A DNA stretch of 64,000 nt from Streptomyces beijiangensis (lineage in GTDB: Bacteria; Actinomycetota; Actinomycetes; Streptomycetales; Streptomycetaceae), in assembly GCF_017315755.1 (NCBI RefSeq), contig NZ_JAFLRJ010000157.1, positions 461 to 64,460 on the forward strand, in the 5' to 3' direction. Position numbers and translations under genes: made by a program. Shown here piece after piece: positions 17,155-26,351 of the stretch. Every line of letters begins with the position of its first letter. Positions within the stretch are counted from its first letter, which is position 1. The notes under the pieces are model-generated. The model saw only the letters and a program-made list of their open reading frames with translations, did no database searches and was not told the DNA's origin.

Positions 17155-18198
17155 CTACACCCCGGCCCAGGCCGCCAGGGCCAGCCCCGGCTCGGCCTTC
17201 TGGCGGGCTACGCGCAAGGTGCCGTCCGTGGCGATGACCGCCATGACCACCCGGCCCTCCGCGTCCAGCGCGAGGGTCGGGGCGCCGATGGAGGCTTCGC
17301 CGGTCGGCGTCCACCACAGGCCGTCCGCCTCGGCCTCGGTGGGACAGGCCGCGATGGCGGGACGGCCGTCCCTCCCCCGGTAGGCCAGGACCGTGCAGTC
17401 GTGGCCCTCGATCGGGGTGCGCAGGAGCGCCGGGGGGCCTTCGTCCGGTTCGCCGCCCAGGGATACGGGGTCGGAGCCGTGGCGGTGGGCGACGATGCCG
17501 GGGGTCTCGCGGTCGCTCCAGTAGTACGTGGCACGGTCGTCGGCGGTCTGCAGGCCGGCCACCGATCCCGGGAACGGTGTGCCGTCGACCGCTTCCGCCT
17601 CGGTGAACTCGCCGCCGGGGGCGGCCTGTTCGCGGCGGAGCAGTTCCTTGTCCACGGGGGCCACCATCTCGATCAGGCCGCCGACCGCGACGACCGCGGC
17701 CATGCCCTCGCGGAAGTGCGCGCCCTTGAGGTCCTTCCACCCCTCCCACTTCACGGACTTGGTCTGGCGCCGCATGTTGACCGCGCCGTTGCCGTTGTTG
17801 AGGAAGATGTGGACATGGCCGTCGGCGTTGACCTCGGCCGCGGGGACACCCACGGCACGGGCCTTGTTCATGTCCTTGGTGTGGGGATTGCCCAGCGACT
17901 GCCAGGGGCCGATCGCGCGCCCGCTCTGGTACTGGACGGCGTGCATCACGTCGTCGCCCTGGGACCGTCTGCGGCGGGCGAGCAGATGGACGTATCCGTC
18001 GGGGCCCTGCGCGAGGGACAGGTGGGTGAGACCGGCGGCCACGATGAAATCGGGTCCTGACCAGTCGGGTCCGCCGGGCCTGGTCTCCGTCCAGCGCAGG
18101 ACGCCGCCCTCGGTCAGGGCGTAGGCGGTCAGCCTGCGGTCCTTGCCGCGGAAAAGCCAGCGGCTGGTGCTGGGAGCTTGGGCGGTACGCGGCGACAT
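17155..18198 (-). CDS. Propeller-like protein B (paralogue of the 13.6-14.8 kb gene)
   Basis: A 347-aa protein of unknown function with Trp-rich blade-like repeats: RLTAYALTEGGVLRWTETRP, DWSGPDFI, IGPWQSLGNP, WEGWKDLKG, YYWSDRET and LWWTPTGE. It aligns with the protein at 13633-14784 (shared GRLTAYA/RRLTAYA, RWTE, GPW/SAWxxxGNP, HDCTV/YDCTV and GTLRVAR/GGLRVAR). The ATG at 18198 follows GGGAAGG by 9 nt. It has no secretion signal. It is convergent with the LCP gene, 8 bp apart, so the two paralogues bracket galU and LCP. Confidence 0.7.
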   Translation of the reverse strand: MSPRTAQAPSTSRWLFRGKDRRLTAYALTEGGVLRWTETRPGGPDWSGPDFIVAAGLTHLSLAQGPDGYVHLLARRRRSQGDDVMHAVQYQSGRAIGPWQSLGNPHTKDMNKARAVGVPAAEVNADGHVHIFLNNGNGAVNMRRQTKSVKWEGWKDLKGAHFREGMAAVVAVGGLIEMVAPVDKELLRREQAAPGGEFTEAEAVDGTPFPGSVAGLQTADDRATYYWSDRETPGIVAHRHGSDPVSLGGEPDEGPPALLRTPIEGHDCTVLAYRGRDGRPAIAACPTEAEADGLWWTPTGEASIGAPTLALDAEGRVVMAVIATDGTLRVARQKAEPGLALAAWAGV

Positions 18199-18278
18199 GG
18201 CTGGCTGCCAGCCTTCCCTCAACTGGTCATACTTGCGGTCAAGACTAACATTCGCGCTGGTGAGGGGCGGTGTGCGGG

Positions 18279-18656
18279 GTGTCCCTGTTGATCGTGGACG
18301 CGGCAAATGTGGTGGGTTCCGTACCCGACGGGTGGTGGCGGGACCGGCGGGGGGCCGCCGTACGGCTGCGGGACAGCCTGGTCGGGTACACGGACTCGGG
18401 CGGGGACGCCGTGGAGGTCGTGCTCGTCGTCGAGGGCGCCGCCCGGGGCGTCGGGTCCGTCGAAGGGGTGCGGGTGGAGTCGGCCCCCGGCAGCGGGGAC
18501 GACCGGATCGCGGAACTCGCCGCCGAGGCCGGGGCCGCCGGGCTGGAGTGCACCGTGGTCACCGCCGACCGGGAGCTGCGGCGCCGGGTGGAGGCGTACG
18601 GGGCGCGGTGCGCCGGGCCGCGTACCGTGCGTCAGCCGCCCGGGGAGCGTACGTAG
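18279..18656 (+). CDS. NYN/PIN-like domain protein
   Basis: A 125-aa protein with the N-terminal Asp strand SLLIVDAANVVG, a central EVVLVVEGAAR strand, SGDDRIAELAAEAG with paired acidic residues, and a TVVTADRELRRRVEAYGA strand-helix. This pattern is that of the NYN/PIN ribonuclease fold; homologues are often labelled NTP pyrophosphohydrolase. The start could be the GTG at 18279 (better spaced from GAGGGG) or the one at 18270. It is divergent from the propeller B gene and its last 25 nt overlap the convergent glycosyltransferase gene. Confidence 0.65.
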   Translation: MSLLIVDAANVVGSVPDGWWRDRRGAAVRLRDSLVGYTDSGGDAVEVVLVVEGAARGVGSVEGVRVESAPGSGDDRIAELAAEAGAAGLECTVVTADRELRRRVEAYGARCAGPRTVRQPPGERT

Positions 18657-20104
18657 AGGACCGCCCCGTCGACCGTGGACCGCTCGGTGTAGTGGCCGGC
18701 CAGCAGCCGGCGCAGGGTGGGGATCCGGTCGGGGGCGAAGGGCTTGCCGCGCGAGTCGTCGACGATCAGGTCCGGCGGGCGCTCGGCCATCTCCTCGCGG
18801 AAGAGGGACCAGGCCCCCTCGACGGCGTACTTCTCGCCGACCTGCGGTCCGTCGCGGCCGCCGCTGTAGTTGGTGAGCAGTCCGGCGGTGAGGAAACGGC
18901 TGGCCGGGGTGCGGTCGGCGAAGAGATACGTCTCGGGGTGTATCCCCCAGACCAGGACGCGGTCGTCGGGCGCGGTCCGCGACCGCACCGCTTCGGCCAG
19001 GCGCTGGGCGTGTGCGAGTTCGGGGCGCGGCGCGAGCAGTCCCCAGGCGAGGAAGAGCGCGCAGGCGCAGGCCGAGGTGAGCACGGTGGCGGGCAGCCAG
19101 TCGTGCGGCAGGATCTGCAGCGCCGCCGTCGCCAACAGGACCAGGGGCGGGATCAGTTGAAGGTAGTAGTGCCCGAAGAAGTGGAATCCGACGACGACCG
19201 CGGCGGCCGATGAGGCGAGCCATAGCCAGAGGTCGGCGGCCCCGGTGCGAGCGATGCGCAGGACACGCAGGACCGGGGGGATCAGACCGGCGCAGGCGAC
19301 GGTGAGGATCACGGTGTTGGTCAAGGCGCGGACCAGCACATGGAGTTCGGATCCGGTGAAGGAGGCGTACGCACCCGATCCGGTCACCGTCCAGAAGAAG
19401 AAGCCCGTCGGCGTGGTGAGCAGGGCGGCCGCAGCCACGGGCACGGTGAGCCCGACTGCCGTACGCAGCAAGGCGTTCCGGGTCGGTGCGGTGTGCCAGA
19501 GCAGCCACAGCACCGGGAGCAGCACCGCGCCGCCGGTCTGCTTGGTGAGGAGGGCGGCCGCCACCGCGGCTCCCGCGCCGGCCCAGCGCCTGCGGTCCGC
19601 GCACCAGAGCGCGGCCGCGGTGAAGGGCAGCATGAAGACCTCGAAGGTGGCTGCCTGGGCGTCCTCCGGGTTGAGGCCGATGGAGGCCAGGAGATAGAGG
19701 ACCCCGGCGGTGCGCCCCGCCCGGTCGCCCCAGCGGCGGCGGGCGATGGCGGACAGGAGGACCGCGGTGGTCAGCTGGGCGAGGACGGCGAGGACCTTGA
19801 GCGGGCGCAGCGAGTCGTCGCCGCAGAGCGCGAAGGCGGCTTCGTACAGCCAGGGCAGGAGGGGTGGCTTGCGGTCGACGACGGTGCCGTACAGGGTGCC
19901 GCCGCCCGCCAGTATCCGCGCCTGGACGGCGAGATACCCCTCGTCCGGGTTCCAGAGCGGGAGCCGGAAGGAGGGGATGCGGGTGACGGCGGCCAGCACG
20001 GCGAGGAGGGGGAGGACACGGCGCCAGAAGGGGGCGGCCTGTGCCCGTCGTGGCAGCCGGGGGGCGGATACGTACCGTAGCGACGGCGGCGGCTCGACAA
20101 GCAT
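18632..20104 (-). CDS. GT39/ArnT-type integral-membrane glycosyltransferase
   Basis: A 490-aa polytopic protein with ~10 hydrophobic segments. After the first helix comes the GT-C signature NPDEGYLAVQARIL...DRKPPLLPWLYEA, with the catalytic-type acidic pair in the first outer loop. Such enzymes use polyprenyl-phosphate sugars. The C-terminal ~130 residues form a soluble domain with DRVLVWGIHPETYLFADR and LIVDDSRG. The acceptor is unknown. The ATG at 20104 (MLVEPPPSLRYV) is preferred over an earlier in-frame start. The amino-acid permease gene lies upstream, separated by a hairpin. Confidence 0.8.
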   Translation of the reverse strand: MLVEPPPSLRYVSAPRLPRRAQAAPFWRRVLPLLAVLAAVTRIPSFRLPLWNPDEGYLAVQARILAGGGTLYGTVVDRKPPLLPWLYEAAFALCGDDSLRPLKVLAVLAQLTTAVLLSAIARRRWGDRAGRTAGVLYLLASIGLNPEDAQAATFEVFMLPFTAAALWCADRRRWAGAGAAVAAALLTKQTGGAVLLPVLWLLWHTAPTRNALLRTAVGLTVPVAAAALLTTPTGFFFWTVTGSGAYASFTGSELHVLVRALTNTVILTVACAGLIPPVLRVLRIARTGAADLWLWLASSAAAVVVGFHFFGHYYLQLIPPLVLLATAALQILPHDWLPATVLTSACACALFLAWGLLAPRPELAHAQRLAEAVRSRTAPDDRVLVWGIHPETYLFADRTPASRFLTAGLLTNYSGGRDGPQVGEKYAVEGAWSLFREEMAERPPDLIVDDSRGKPFAPDRIPTLRRLLAGHYTERSTVDGAVLYVRSPGG

Positions 20105-20118
20105 GGTCGCCAAACTAT

Positions 20119-20158
20119 CGGCCCCGCACACCGCAGCTTATGCGGACATACGGGGCCG
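20119..20158 (-). terminator. Composite hairpin after the amino-acid permease
   Basis: Outer 8-bp stem (20119-20126 with 20151-20158) encloses an inner CCGC/GCGG stem. It lies between the permease stop and the GT39 start, so it likely ends permease transcription. Confidence 0.55.
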
Positions 20159-20177
20159 GGGACGAAATCCGGTGTGA

Positions 20178-21689
20178 TTACCGGGAGTTGCGGTTGAGGT
20201 GGCTGTGCTTGCGTCCGTACACGAAGTAGATGACGATCCCGATCGCCATCCAGATCCCGAACCGCAGCCAGGTCTCCACCGACAGATTGAGCATCAGCCA
20301 GACCGAGCAGGCGACGGAGAGCACGGGCAGGACAGGCACCCAGGGCGCCTTGAAGTTGCGCGGCAGGTCGGGGCGGGTGCGGCGCAGGATGATCACGCCG
20401 AGGGCCACGACGACAAAGGCGAAGAGCGTGCCGATGTTGACCAGCTTGGAGAGCTCGTCGAGCGTGACGAAACCGGCTACCAGCGCGGAGATGAAGCCCA
20501 GGATGAGCGTCGAGCGGTAGGGCGTACGGAACTTGGGGTGGACGTGGCTGAAGAGCGGCGGCAGCAGTCCGTCGCGGCTCATCGCGAAGAAGACCCGGCT
20601 CTGGCCCATCAACAGGATCATGCAGACGGTGACCAGGCCGATGATCGCGCCGAAGTTGATGAGCCCGGCCCAGAAGGGGTGCCCGACGGACTTGAAGGCC
20701 TCGGAGAGCGGGGCTTCGGAGTCGAGCTTCGTGTACTTCTGCATGCCGGTCACGACGAACGCGACGGCGACGTACAGCACCGTGCAGATGACCAGCGAGC
20801 CGAGGATGCCGCGCGGGATGTCCTTCTGCGGGTTACGGGTCTCCTCGGCAGCGGTGGCGACGACGTCGAAGCCGATGAACGCGAAGAAGACGACGGCCGC
20901 GGCGGTGAAGATGCCCATGAAGCCGAAGCTGGTGGGCGTGAATCCGAAGATCGCCTCCAGGAGGGTGGCGCTGAGTCCGCCGCCGCCCTTGGTCTCCTGC
21001 GAGGGCGGGATGAACGGGTGGTAGTTGGAACCGTTGATCAGGAAGGCGCCGACCGCGATCACGATCAGGACGACGATGACCTTGATGGTCACGACGACCG
21101 AGGTGACCATCGCGGAGAGCTTCATGCCGACGACGATCACCGCGGTGACGGCGAGGATGAGGAGGAAGGCGGCGATGTTGAAGCCGAACCCTCCGCCCGG
21201 GGGCGGCCCCTGGAGCTTCTCGGGCAGCGGGATGCCCCAGCTGTCGAGGAGCGACTGGACGTATCCTGACCAGCCGACGGCGACCGTCGCGCAGCCCAGC
21301 GCCAGCTCCAGGACCAGGTCCCAGCCGATGATCCAGGCGGGCAGCTCACCCATGGAGGCGTAGGAGAAGGTGTACGCAGATCCGGCGACCGGGACGGTCG
21401 AGGCGAACTCGGCGTAACAGAGGGCCGCGAGCGCGCAGACCACGGCGGCGACGACGAAGGAGAGGGTGACGGCCGGGCCCGCGTAGTTCTTGGCCGCCGT
21501 ACCGGTGACGACGAAGATCCCCGAGCCGATGACGACCCCGACACCGAAGACCGTGAGGTCGAGGGCCGAGAGCGACTTCTTCAGCTTGTGCTCCGGTTCC
21601 TCCGTGTCCTGGATCGACTGCTCGATGGATTTCGTCCGCAGGAGTCCCTGCTGCCGTTTGCCGGTGCTGTGGTCGGTGTGTGTGGACAC
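20178..21689 (-). CDS. APC-superfamily amino-acid permease (cationic amino-acid transporter type)
   Basis: A 503-aa inner-membrane transporter with ~12-13 helices. Helix 1 carries the APC signature GVGVVIGSGIFVVTG, and TAAEETRNPQKDIPRGILGS is the conserved loop after helix 6. The hydrophilic N-terminus (KSIEQSIQDTEEPEHKLKKSL) is typical of CAT-type permeases of Streptomyces. The GTG at 21689 has GGGAGG 7 nt upstream, so the longer open frame is rejected. Exact substrate (Lys, Arg or other) is not determined by sequence. It is transcribed in the same direction as dxs but lies beyond the dxs terminator. Confidence 0.87.
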   Translation of the reverse strand: MSTHTDHSTGKRQQGLLRTKSIEQSIQDTEEPEHKLKKSLSALDLTVFGVGVVIGSGIFVVTGTAAKNYAGPAVTLSFVVAAVVCALAALCYAEFASTVPVAGSAYTFSYASMGELPAWIIGWDLVLELALGCATVAVGWSGYVQSLLDSWGIPLPEKLQGPPPGGGFGFNIAAFLLILAVTAVIVVGMKLSAMVTSVVVTIKVIVVLIVIAVGAFLINGSNYHPFIPPSQETKGGGGLSATLLEAIFGFTPTSFGFMGIFTAAAVVFFAFIGFDVVATAAEETRNPQKDIPRGILGSLVICTVLYVAVAFVVTGMQKYTKLDSEAPLSEAFKSVGHPFWAGLINFGAIIGLVTVCMILLMGQSRVFFAMSRDGLLPPLFSHVHPKFRTPYRSTLILGFISALVAGFVTLDELSKLVNIGTLFAFVVVALGVIILRRTRPDLPRNFKAPWVPVLPVLSVACSVWLMLNLSVETWLRFGIWMAIGIVIYFVYGRKHSHLNRNSR

Positions 21690-21813
21690 TGCCGCGCCTC
21701 CCTGGTGGTCCGGTTCCGATGGCCGAGTCACCGCAATGATCGAGACCACACCTCCCCGCACGGAGATCGGATGGGGCAATTCACCCAATGGGGTCCATGC
21801 GGGGGAAAACCAA

Positions 21814-21855
21814 TGGGCCGTACGGACCACCCTGACGGATGGTCCGTACGGCCCA
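21814..21855 (-). terminator. dxs terminator
   Basis: Perfect 16-bp stem (21814-21829 with 21840-21855), 10-nt loop, ~30 bp after the dxs stop on the minus strand. Confidence 0.8.
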
Positions 21856-21885
21856 GGGGCTGACGGAGGGTGCCTGCCGGACGCG

Positions 21886-23799
21886 TCAGTCGCGCGCGAC
21901 CTCGGCCGGTTCGTCCTCCATGCGGCCGTCCAGCTTCGCCACCAGACCGGTGACCTGGCGGGCGATGTCCGGGGCGGTCAGACCGATCTCGGCCATGACC
22001 TCCTTGCGGGTGGCGTGGTCGAGGAAGCGCGACGGGATGCCGAAGTCGCGCAGGGGTACGTCCACGCTCGCGTCCCGCAGTGCCTGGGAGACGGCGGAGC
22101 CGACGCCGCCGGCCCGGCTGTTGTCCTCGACGGTGACGACGACCCGGTGCTGCTCGGCGAGCGGGGGCAGGGCCTCGTCGACGGGCTTGACCCAGCGGGG
22201 GTCGACGACGGTGGTGGTGATGCCCTGCTTGTTGAGCAGTTCGGCGATCTCCAGGCACATGGGCGCCAGGGCGCCGACCGAGACGAGGAGAACGTCGGGG
22301 GTGTCCGTGCCGGCCTCGCGCAGGACGTCCATGCCGCCGATCCTGCCGACGGCGGGGACGGCCGGGCCGACGACGCCCTTGGAGTAGCGCACGACGGTCG
22401 GGGCGTCGCGGACCCCGACGGCCTCGCGCAGCTGGGCGCGGACCTGCTCGGCGTCGCGCGGCGCGGCGATGCGCAGGGTGGGCACGCACTGCAGCATCGA
22501 CATGTCCCACATGCCGTTGTGCGAGGCGCCGTCGTCGCCGGTGACACCTGCCCGGTCCAGGACGAAGGTGACACCGCACTTGTGCAGGGCCACGTCCATC
22601 AGGACCTGGTCGAAGGCGCGGTTGAGGAAGGTCGCGTACACGGCGAAGACCGGGTGCAGACCGCCGGTGGCAAGCCCGGCCGCGGAGGTCGCCGCATGCT
22701 GCTCGGCGATCCCGACGTCGTAGATACGGTGCGGGAACACCTCCGCGAACTTCTTGAGGCCGACCGGCTGGAGCATCGCCGCGGTGATGGCGACGACGTC
22801 GGGGCGGTCGTGACCGATCTTGACCATCTCGTCGCCGAAGACCGAGGTCCAGCTGGCGGCGGCGGTCTTGATGGGCAGGCCGGTGTCGGGGTGGATCGGG
22901 CCGATGCCGTGGAAGCGGTCGGCCTCGTCCTGCTCGGCCGGCTGGTAGCCGCGGCCCTTCTCGGTGAGGCAGTGGACGATCACCGGGCCGCCGAAGCGCT
23001 TGGCACGCTCCAGGGCCGACTCCAGGGCGGTGATGTCGTGGCCGTCGATCGGTCCGAGGTACTTCAGGCCGAGGTCCTCGAACATGCCCTGCGGGGCGAT
23101 GAAGTCCTTGAGGCCCTTCTTGGCGCCGTGCAGGGTCTCGTACAGCGGCTTGCCGACGACCGGCGTGCGCTCCAGGAGGTCCTTGCCGCGGGCCAGGAAA
23201 CGCTCGTAGCCGTCGGTGGTGCGCAGGGTGGCGAGGTGGTTGGCCAGGCCGCCGATGGTGGGGGCGTAACTGCGCTCGTTGTCGTTGACGACGATCACCA
23301 GGGGGCGGTCCTTGGCGGCGGCGATGTTGTTCAGCGCCTCCCAGGCCATACCGCCGGTGAGCGCGCCGTCGCCGATGACGGCGACGACGTGGTCGTCCTT
23401 GGCCAGCACCTCGTTCGCCTTGGCGAGGCCGTCGGCCCAGCCCAGGACGGTGGAGGCGTGGCTGTTCTCGATCACGTCGTGGTCGGACTCGGCGCGCGAG
23501 GGGTAGCCGGAGAGGCCGCCCTTGGTGCGCAGCTTGACGAAGTCCTGACGGCCGGTGAGGAGCTTGTGCACATAGCTCTGGTGACCGGTGTCGAAGAGGA
23601 CACGGTCCTTGGGGGAGTCGAAGACGCGGTGCAGTGCGATCGTCAGTTCGACGACGCCCAGGTTGGGGCCGAGATGGCCACCGGTCTTGGACACCGCGTC
23701 GACGAGGAAGGTCCGGATCTCTCCGGCCAGCTGGTCCAGCTGCTCCGGGGTGAGCCGGTCCAGATCGCGCGGTCCCGTGATGCGGGTCAGCAGCGCCAC
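21886..23799 (-). CDS. dxs: 1-deoxy-D-xylulose-5-phosphate synthase
   Basis: A 637-aa thiamine-diphosphate enzyme that condenses pyruvate with glyceraldehyde-3-phosphate, the first step of the MEP isoprenoid pathway. Motifs in order are [13 protein letters not shown], the ThDP-binding [16 protein letters not shown] (~residue 150), the transketolase pyrimidine-domain block [18 protein letters not shown] (~residue 420) and a C-terminal domain with [13 protein letters not shown]. Length is canonical. The GTG at 23799 has AAGGAGG 6 nt upstream. It appears monocistronic. Confidence 0.97.
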   Translation of the reverse strand: MALLTRITGPRDLDRLTPEQLDQLAGEIRTFLVDAVSKTGGHLGPNLGVVELTIALHRVFDSPKDRVLFDTGHQSYVHKLLTGRQDFVKLRTKGGLSGYPSRAESDHDVIENSHASTVLGWADGLAKANEVLAKDDHVVAVIGDGALTGGMAWEALNNIAAAKDRPLVIVVNDNERSYAPTIGGLANHLATLRTTDGYERFLARGKDLLERTPVVGKPLYETLHGAKKGLKDFIAPQGMFEDLGLKYLGPIDGHDITALESALERAKRFGGPVIVHCLTEKGRGYQPAEQDEADRFHGIGPIHPDTGLPIKTAAASWTSVFGDEMVKIGHDRPDVVAITAAMLQPVGLKKFAEVFPHRIYDVGIAEQHAATSAAGLATGGLHPVFAVYATFLNRAFDQVLMDVALHKCGVTFVLDRAGVTGDDGASHNGMWDMSMLQCVPTLRIAAPRDAEQVRAQLREAVGVRDAPTVVRYSKGVVGPAVPAVGRIGGMDVLREAGTDTPDVLLVSVGALAPMCLEIAELLNKQGITTTVVDPRWVKPVDEALPPLAEQHRVVVTVEDNSRAGGVGSAVSQALRDASVDVPLRDFGIPSRFLDHATRKEVMAEIGLTAPDIARQVTGLVAKLDGRMEDEPAEVARD

Positions 23800-23914
23800 C
23801 CGTGCCTCCTTGCGTTCTAGCTGATCGAGCTTCTGCCGGATCTTCCCGAGTCTAATGTTCCGGTCGCGGCAGTGTTCATCGGGCGGTGCGTTCTATCTCA
23901 CGCGGGAACGTCAC

Positions 23915-23958
23915 GCAGGAGCGCCCGGCACCGCGGTTGCGGTGCCGGGCGCTCCTGC
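23915..23958 (-). terminator. Terminator of the xylFGH-type operon
   Basis: Perfect 20-bp stem (23915-23934 with 23939-23958) with a 4-nt loop, 11 bp beyond the permease stop on the minus strand. Confidence 0.85.
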
Positions 23959-23968
23959 GGATCCGCGG

Positions 23969-25267
23969 TCAGGCGCGGCCCGCGGTCTTCTGGGTCTTGC
24001 GGGAGACCGAGTCGATGATCACGGCGATGAGGAGTACTCCACCGGTGATCATGTACTGGATCGCGTTGGAGGAGAGGTTCATCTGGTTGAGCCCCTGGAC
24101 GATCGACTGGATGACCAGGATGCCGAGGAGCGCGGACCAGACCTTGCCGCGTCCGCCGAACAGTGACGTACCGCCGATGACCGCCGCGGCGATGCACATC
24201 ATCAGCTGGTTGCCGCCGCCGAGCGAACGGTCGGCGCCGCCGGTGGCGGAGGCCAGGAAGAGACCGCCGATCGCGCCGAACGTGCCGGAGATCATGAACA
24301 CCGAGATACGGATCCAGGACACGTTGATGCCGGCCCTGCTGGCCGCCTCGACGCCACCGCCGACCGCGAAGATCTGACGGCCGTACGTGGTGCGGCGCAG
24401 GACGAAGTCGGTGATGACCAGGATCGCCAGGAAGATCACCAGGGAGAGCGGGAGGCCCTGCTCCTGGTTGAACGCGTAGGCGGCGAGGAGAGCGCCGAGC
24501 GCGAGCAGCACGGTGCGCAGGATGATTTCGCTCTGCGGGCGGTGCGGCAGGTCGGCGGCCTTGCGCCGGCGCGCGTCGCGCAGCTGCGTCAGATAGAAGG
24601 CGACGATCACGAACACGGCGAGGCCGTAGGCGGCCGCCACGTCGGCGAAGTAGTACTTGGTGAGGTCGTCGACGAAGCTGCCGAGCGGGGTGGTGATGGT
24701 GGACTTGTCACCCATCACCCAGGTCTGCAGACCGGCCCAGCCCAGGAAGCCGGCGAGCGTCACGACGAACGCGGGCACGCCGATCTTGGCGAAGACGATG
24801 CCGTGGAAGGCGCCGAGGACCGTGCCGGACAGGATGCCGAGCACGATGGCGAGGGAGTCGGGCATGTGGGTGCCGAGCACGGCCCACATCGAACCCGCGA
24901 GACCCGCGACGGAGCCGACCGCGAGGTCGATCTCGCCGAGCAGCAGGACGAAGACGATGCCGACGGCCATGATGCCGGGGCCCGCCGCGTACAGCGTGAT
25001 CTGGTCGAGGTTGTACGAGGTGAGGAAGTTTCCGGTCTCGAGCTGGAAGACGACCGCGATGATGATCAGGCCCACCACGACGGGCAGCGAGCCGATCTCA
25101 CCCGAGCGCACCTTGCGCTTGAACTCGGTCCAGTAACCCTTGAAGCCCTGCTCACGGATGAGCAGGCGGGGGTCGATGACCTTGACTGCTCCGGCCGCTG
25201 CTGCGGGAGCCTCGGTGGCTTCGGCCTGGGCCGGGACCTGGGCCGGAGTCTTGCTGAGCTTGCTCAC
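23969..25267 (-). CDS. xylH: Sugar ABC transporter permease, XylH type
   Basis: A 432-aa integral-membrane permease of the monosaccharide (ribose/xylose) ABC family, larger than RbsC because of an extra central segment, as in XylH. It has an Ala/Pro-rich cytoplasmic N-terminus, ~10 helices, and the permease signatures FVVTLAGFLGWAGLQ and SLFGGRGKVWSALLG. The GTG start at 25267 overlaps the upstream ATPase stop by 4 nt (GTGA). With the ATPase and binding protein it forms an importer; xylose specificity is inferred from the resemblance to S. coelicolor xylFGH beside a ROK regulator. Confidence 0.85.
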   Translation of the reverse strand: MSKLSKTPAQVPAQAEATEAPAAAAGAVKVIDPRLLIREQGFKGYWTEFKRKVRSGEIGSLPVVVGLIIIAVVFQLETGNFLTSYNLDQITLYAAGPGIMAVGIVFVLLLGEIDLAVGSVAGLAGSMWAVLGTHMPDSLAIVLGILSGTVLGAFHGIVFAKIGVPAFVVTLAGFLGWAGLQTWVMGDKSTITTPLGSFVDDLTKYYFADVAAAYGLAVFVIVAFYLTQLRDARRRKAADLPHRPQSEIILRTVLLALGALLAAYAFNQEQGLPLSLVIFLAILVITDFVLRRTTYGRQIFAVGGGVEAASRAGINVSWIRISVFMISGTFGAIGGLFLASATGGADRSLGGGNQLMMCIAAAVIGGTSLFGGRGKVWSALLGILVIQSIVQGLNQMNLSSNAIQYMITGGVLLIAVIIDSVSRKTQKTAGRA

Positions 25268-26043
25268 TTGGATGCCTCCGCGCTGCGGGACGAACGGCGC
25301 GTCACGGCGTTGTCCGTGGCGCCCGTGATCGCGGCGATGATTTCTTCGTGGCTGGTCGTCGCCACGGGGAAGATGCCGTTGTTGTGACCGAGTCGCAGCA
25401 CGGCGACCTTGTCGGCGACAGCCTTGACGTCAGCCATGTTGTGGCTGATGAGGATGACGCCCAGGTTCTGCTCGCGCAGCCGCTCCACCAGGTCGAGGAC
25501 CTGCGCGGTCTGCTCGACACCGAGGGCCGCGGTCGGCTCGTCGAGGATCACGACCTTGGGGTTGCCGACCAGGGCGCGGGCGATGGCCACGACCTGGCGC
25601 TGACCACCGGAGAGCGCGGCGACCGGGATACGGACGCTGGGGATACGGATGGAGAGCGTGGACAGCAGATCCTGTGCCCGCTTCTCCATCGCGACCTCGT
25701 CGAGGACTCCGGCCTTGCGAATCTCCCGGCCGAGGAAGAGGTTGGCGACGACGTCCAGGTTGTCGCAGAGCGCGAGGTCCTGGTAGACGGTGGCGACGCC
25801 GAGGTTCTGGGCGTCGTGCGGGCGGTTGATCTCCACCTTCTCGCCCTCCCACTCGATGATGCCCTCATCGATGGGGTGCACGCCGGCGATCGTCTTGACC
25901 AGCGTGGACTTTCCGGCACCGTTGTCGCCGACGAGGGCGACTACTTCTCCGGCGTGGACTTCAAGATCGACACCGGAGAGGACTTGCACCGCTCCGAATC
26001 GCTTGAAGATTCCACGCAACGCCAGCACGGGCGTCTGTGACAC
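25264..26043 (-). CDS. xylG: Sugar ABC transporter ATP-binding protein, single-domain XylG type
   Basis: A 259-aa cytoplasmic ATPase. Walker A GDNGAGKSTL (~residue 40), Q-loop YQDLAL, signature LSGGQRQVV, Walker B KVVILDEPT and the H-loop His in ISHNM are all present. Unlike E. coli XylG, which carries two ATPase domains, this is a single domain. The GTG at 26043 (MSQTPVLALRG) is 9 nt after GAAGGAG; the ATG three codons upstream abuts that site and is less likely. A hairpin separates it from the binding-protein gene upstream. Confidence 0.85.
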   Translation of the reverse strand: MSQTPVLALRGIFKRFGAVQVLSGVDLEVHAGEVVALVGDNGAGKSTLVKTIAGVHPIDEGIIEWEGEKVEINRPHDAQNLGVATVYQDLALCDNLDVVANLFLGREIRKAGVLDEVAMEKRAQDLLSTLSIRIPSVRIPVAALSGGQRQVVAIARALVGNPKVVILDEPTAALGVEQTAQVLDLVERLREQNLGVILISHNMADVKAVADKVAVLRLGHNNGIFPVATTSHEEIIAAITGATDNAVTRRSSRSAEASK

Positions 26044-26351
26044 GTGAACCATCTCCTTCGCCGCCTGACCGGCGGGGATGTGCCGCCTGAGCGGCGGAGA
26101 CGTCGCACCGTCGGCACGACGTCGACATTCTGGAAGTTCTTGAGGGGGGAGAGTGTCCGGCACCCGGCCGACAGCGGGGTGTTGGCCGGCCGGGGCCGGA
26201 CAGTCATGGGGCGGGCAGACTCCGCGGACGGAGGACCGGGCGCCGCATCCGGGCCGGGACGGCACGGCCGGGGCAGTGCGTCCCGGGCCGGTGTACGGCG
26301 CGGGTCAAACCCGTGTGTGCCAGGGCCTGTCGGCCCTGGCACACGAGGTGA
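26044..26351 (-). other. 308-bp spacer between xylF and xylG
   Basis: Same-strand intercistronic spacer. It holds the hairpin at 26315-26344 immediately after xylF and the ribosome binding site of xylG. I see no gene in the rest, and no obvious promoter. Confidence 0.6.
26315..26344 (-). terminator. Intercistronic hairpin after xylF
   Basis: 13-bp perfect stem (26315-26327 with 26332-26344), 4-nt loop, 7 bp after the xylF stop on the minus strand. It could act as a partial terminator or a 3'-stabilising hairpin, giving more binding protein than transporter core. Confidence 0.65.

Noticed and set aside
23915-23958. 20-bp stem considered as an operator of dxs
   Set aside because: It lies directly after the xylH stop and has a 4-nt loop, so termination of xylFGH is the simpler role.
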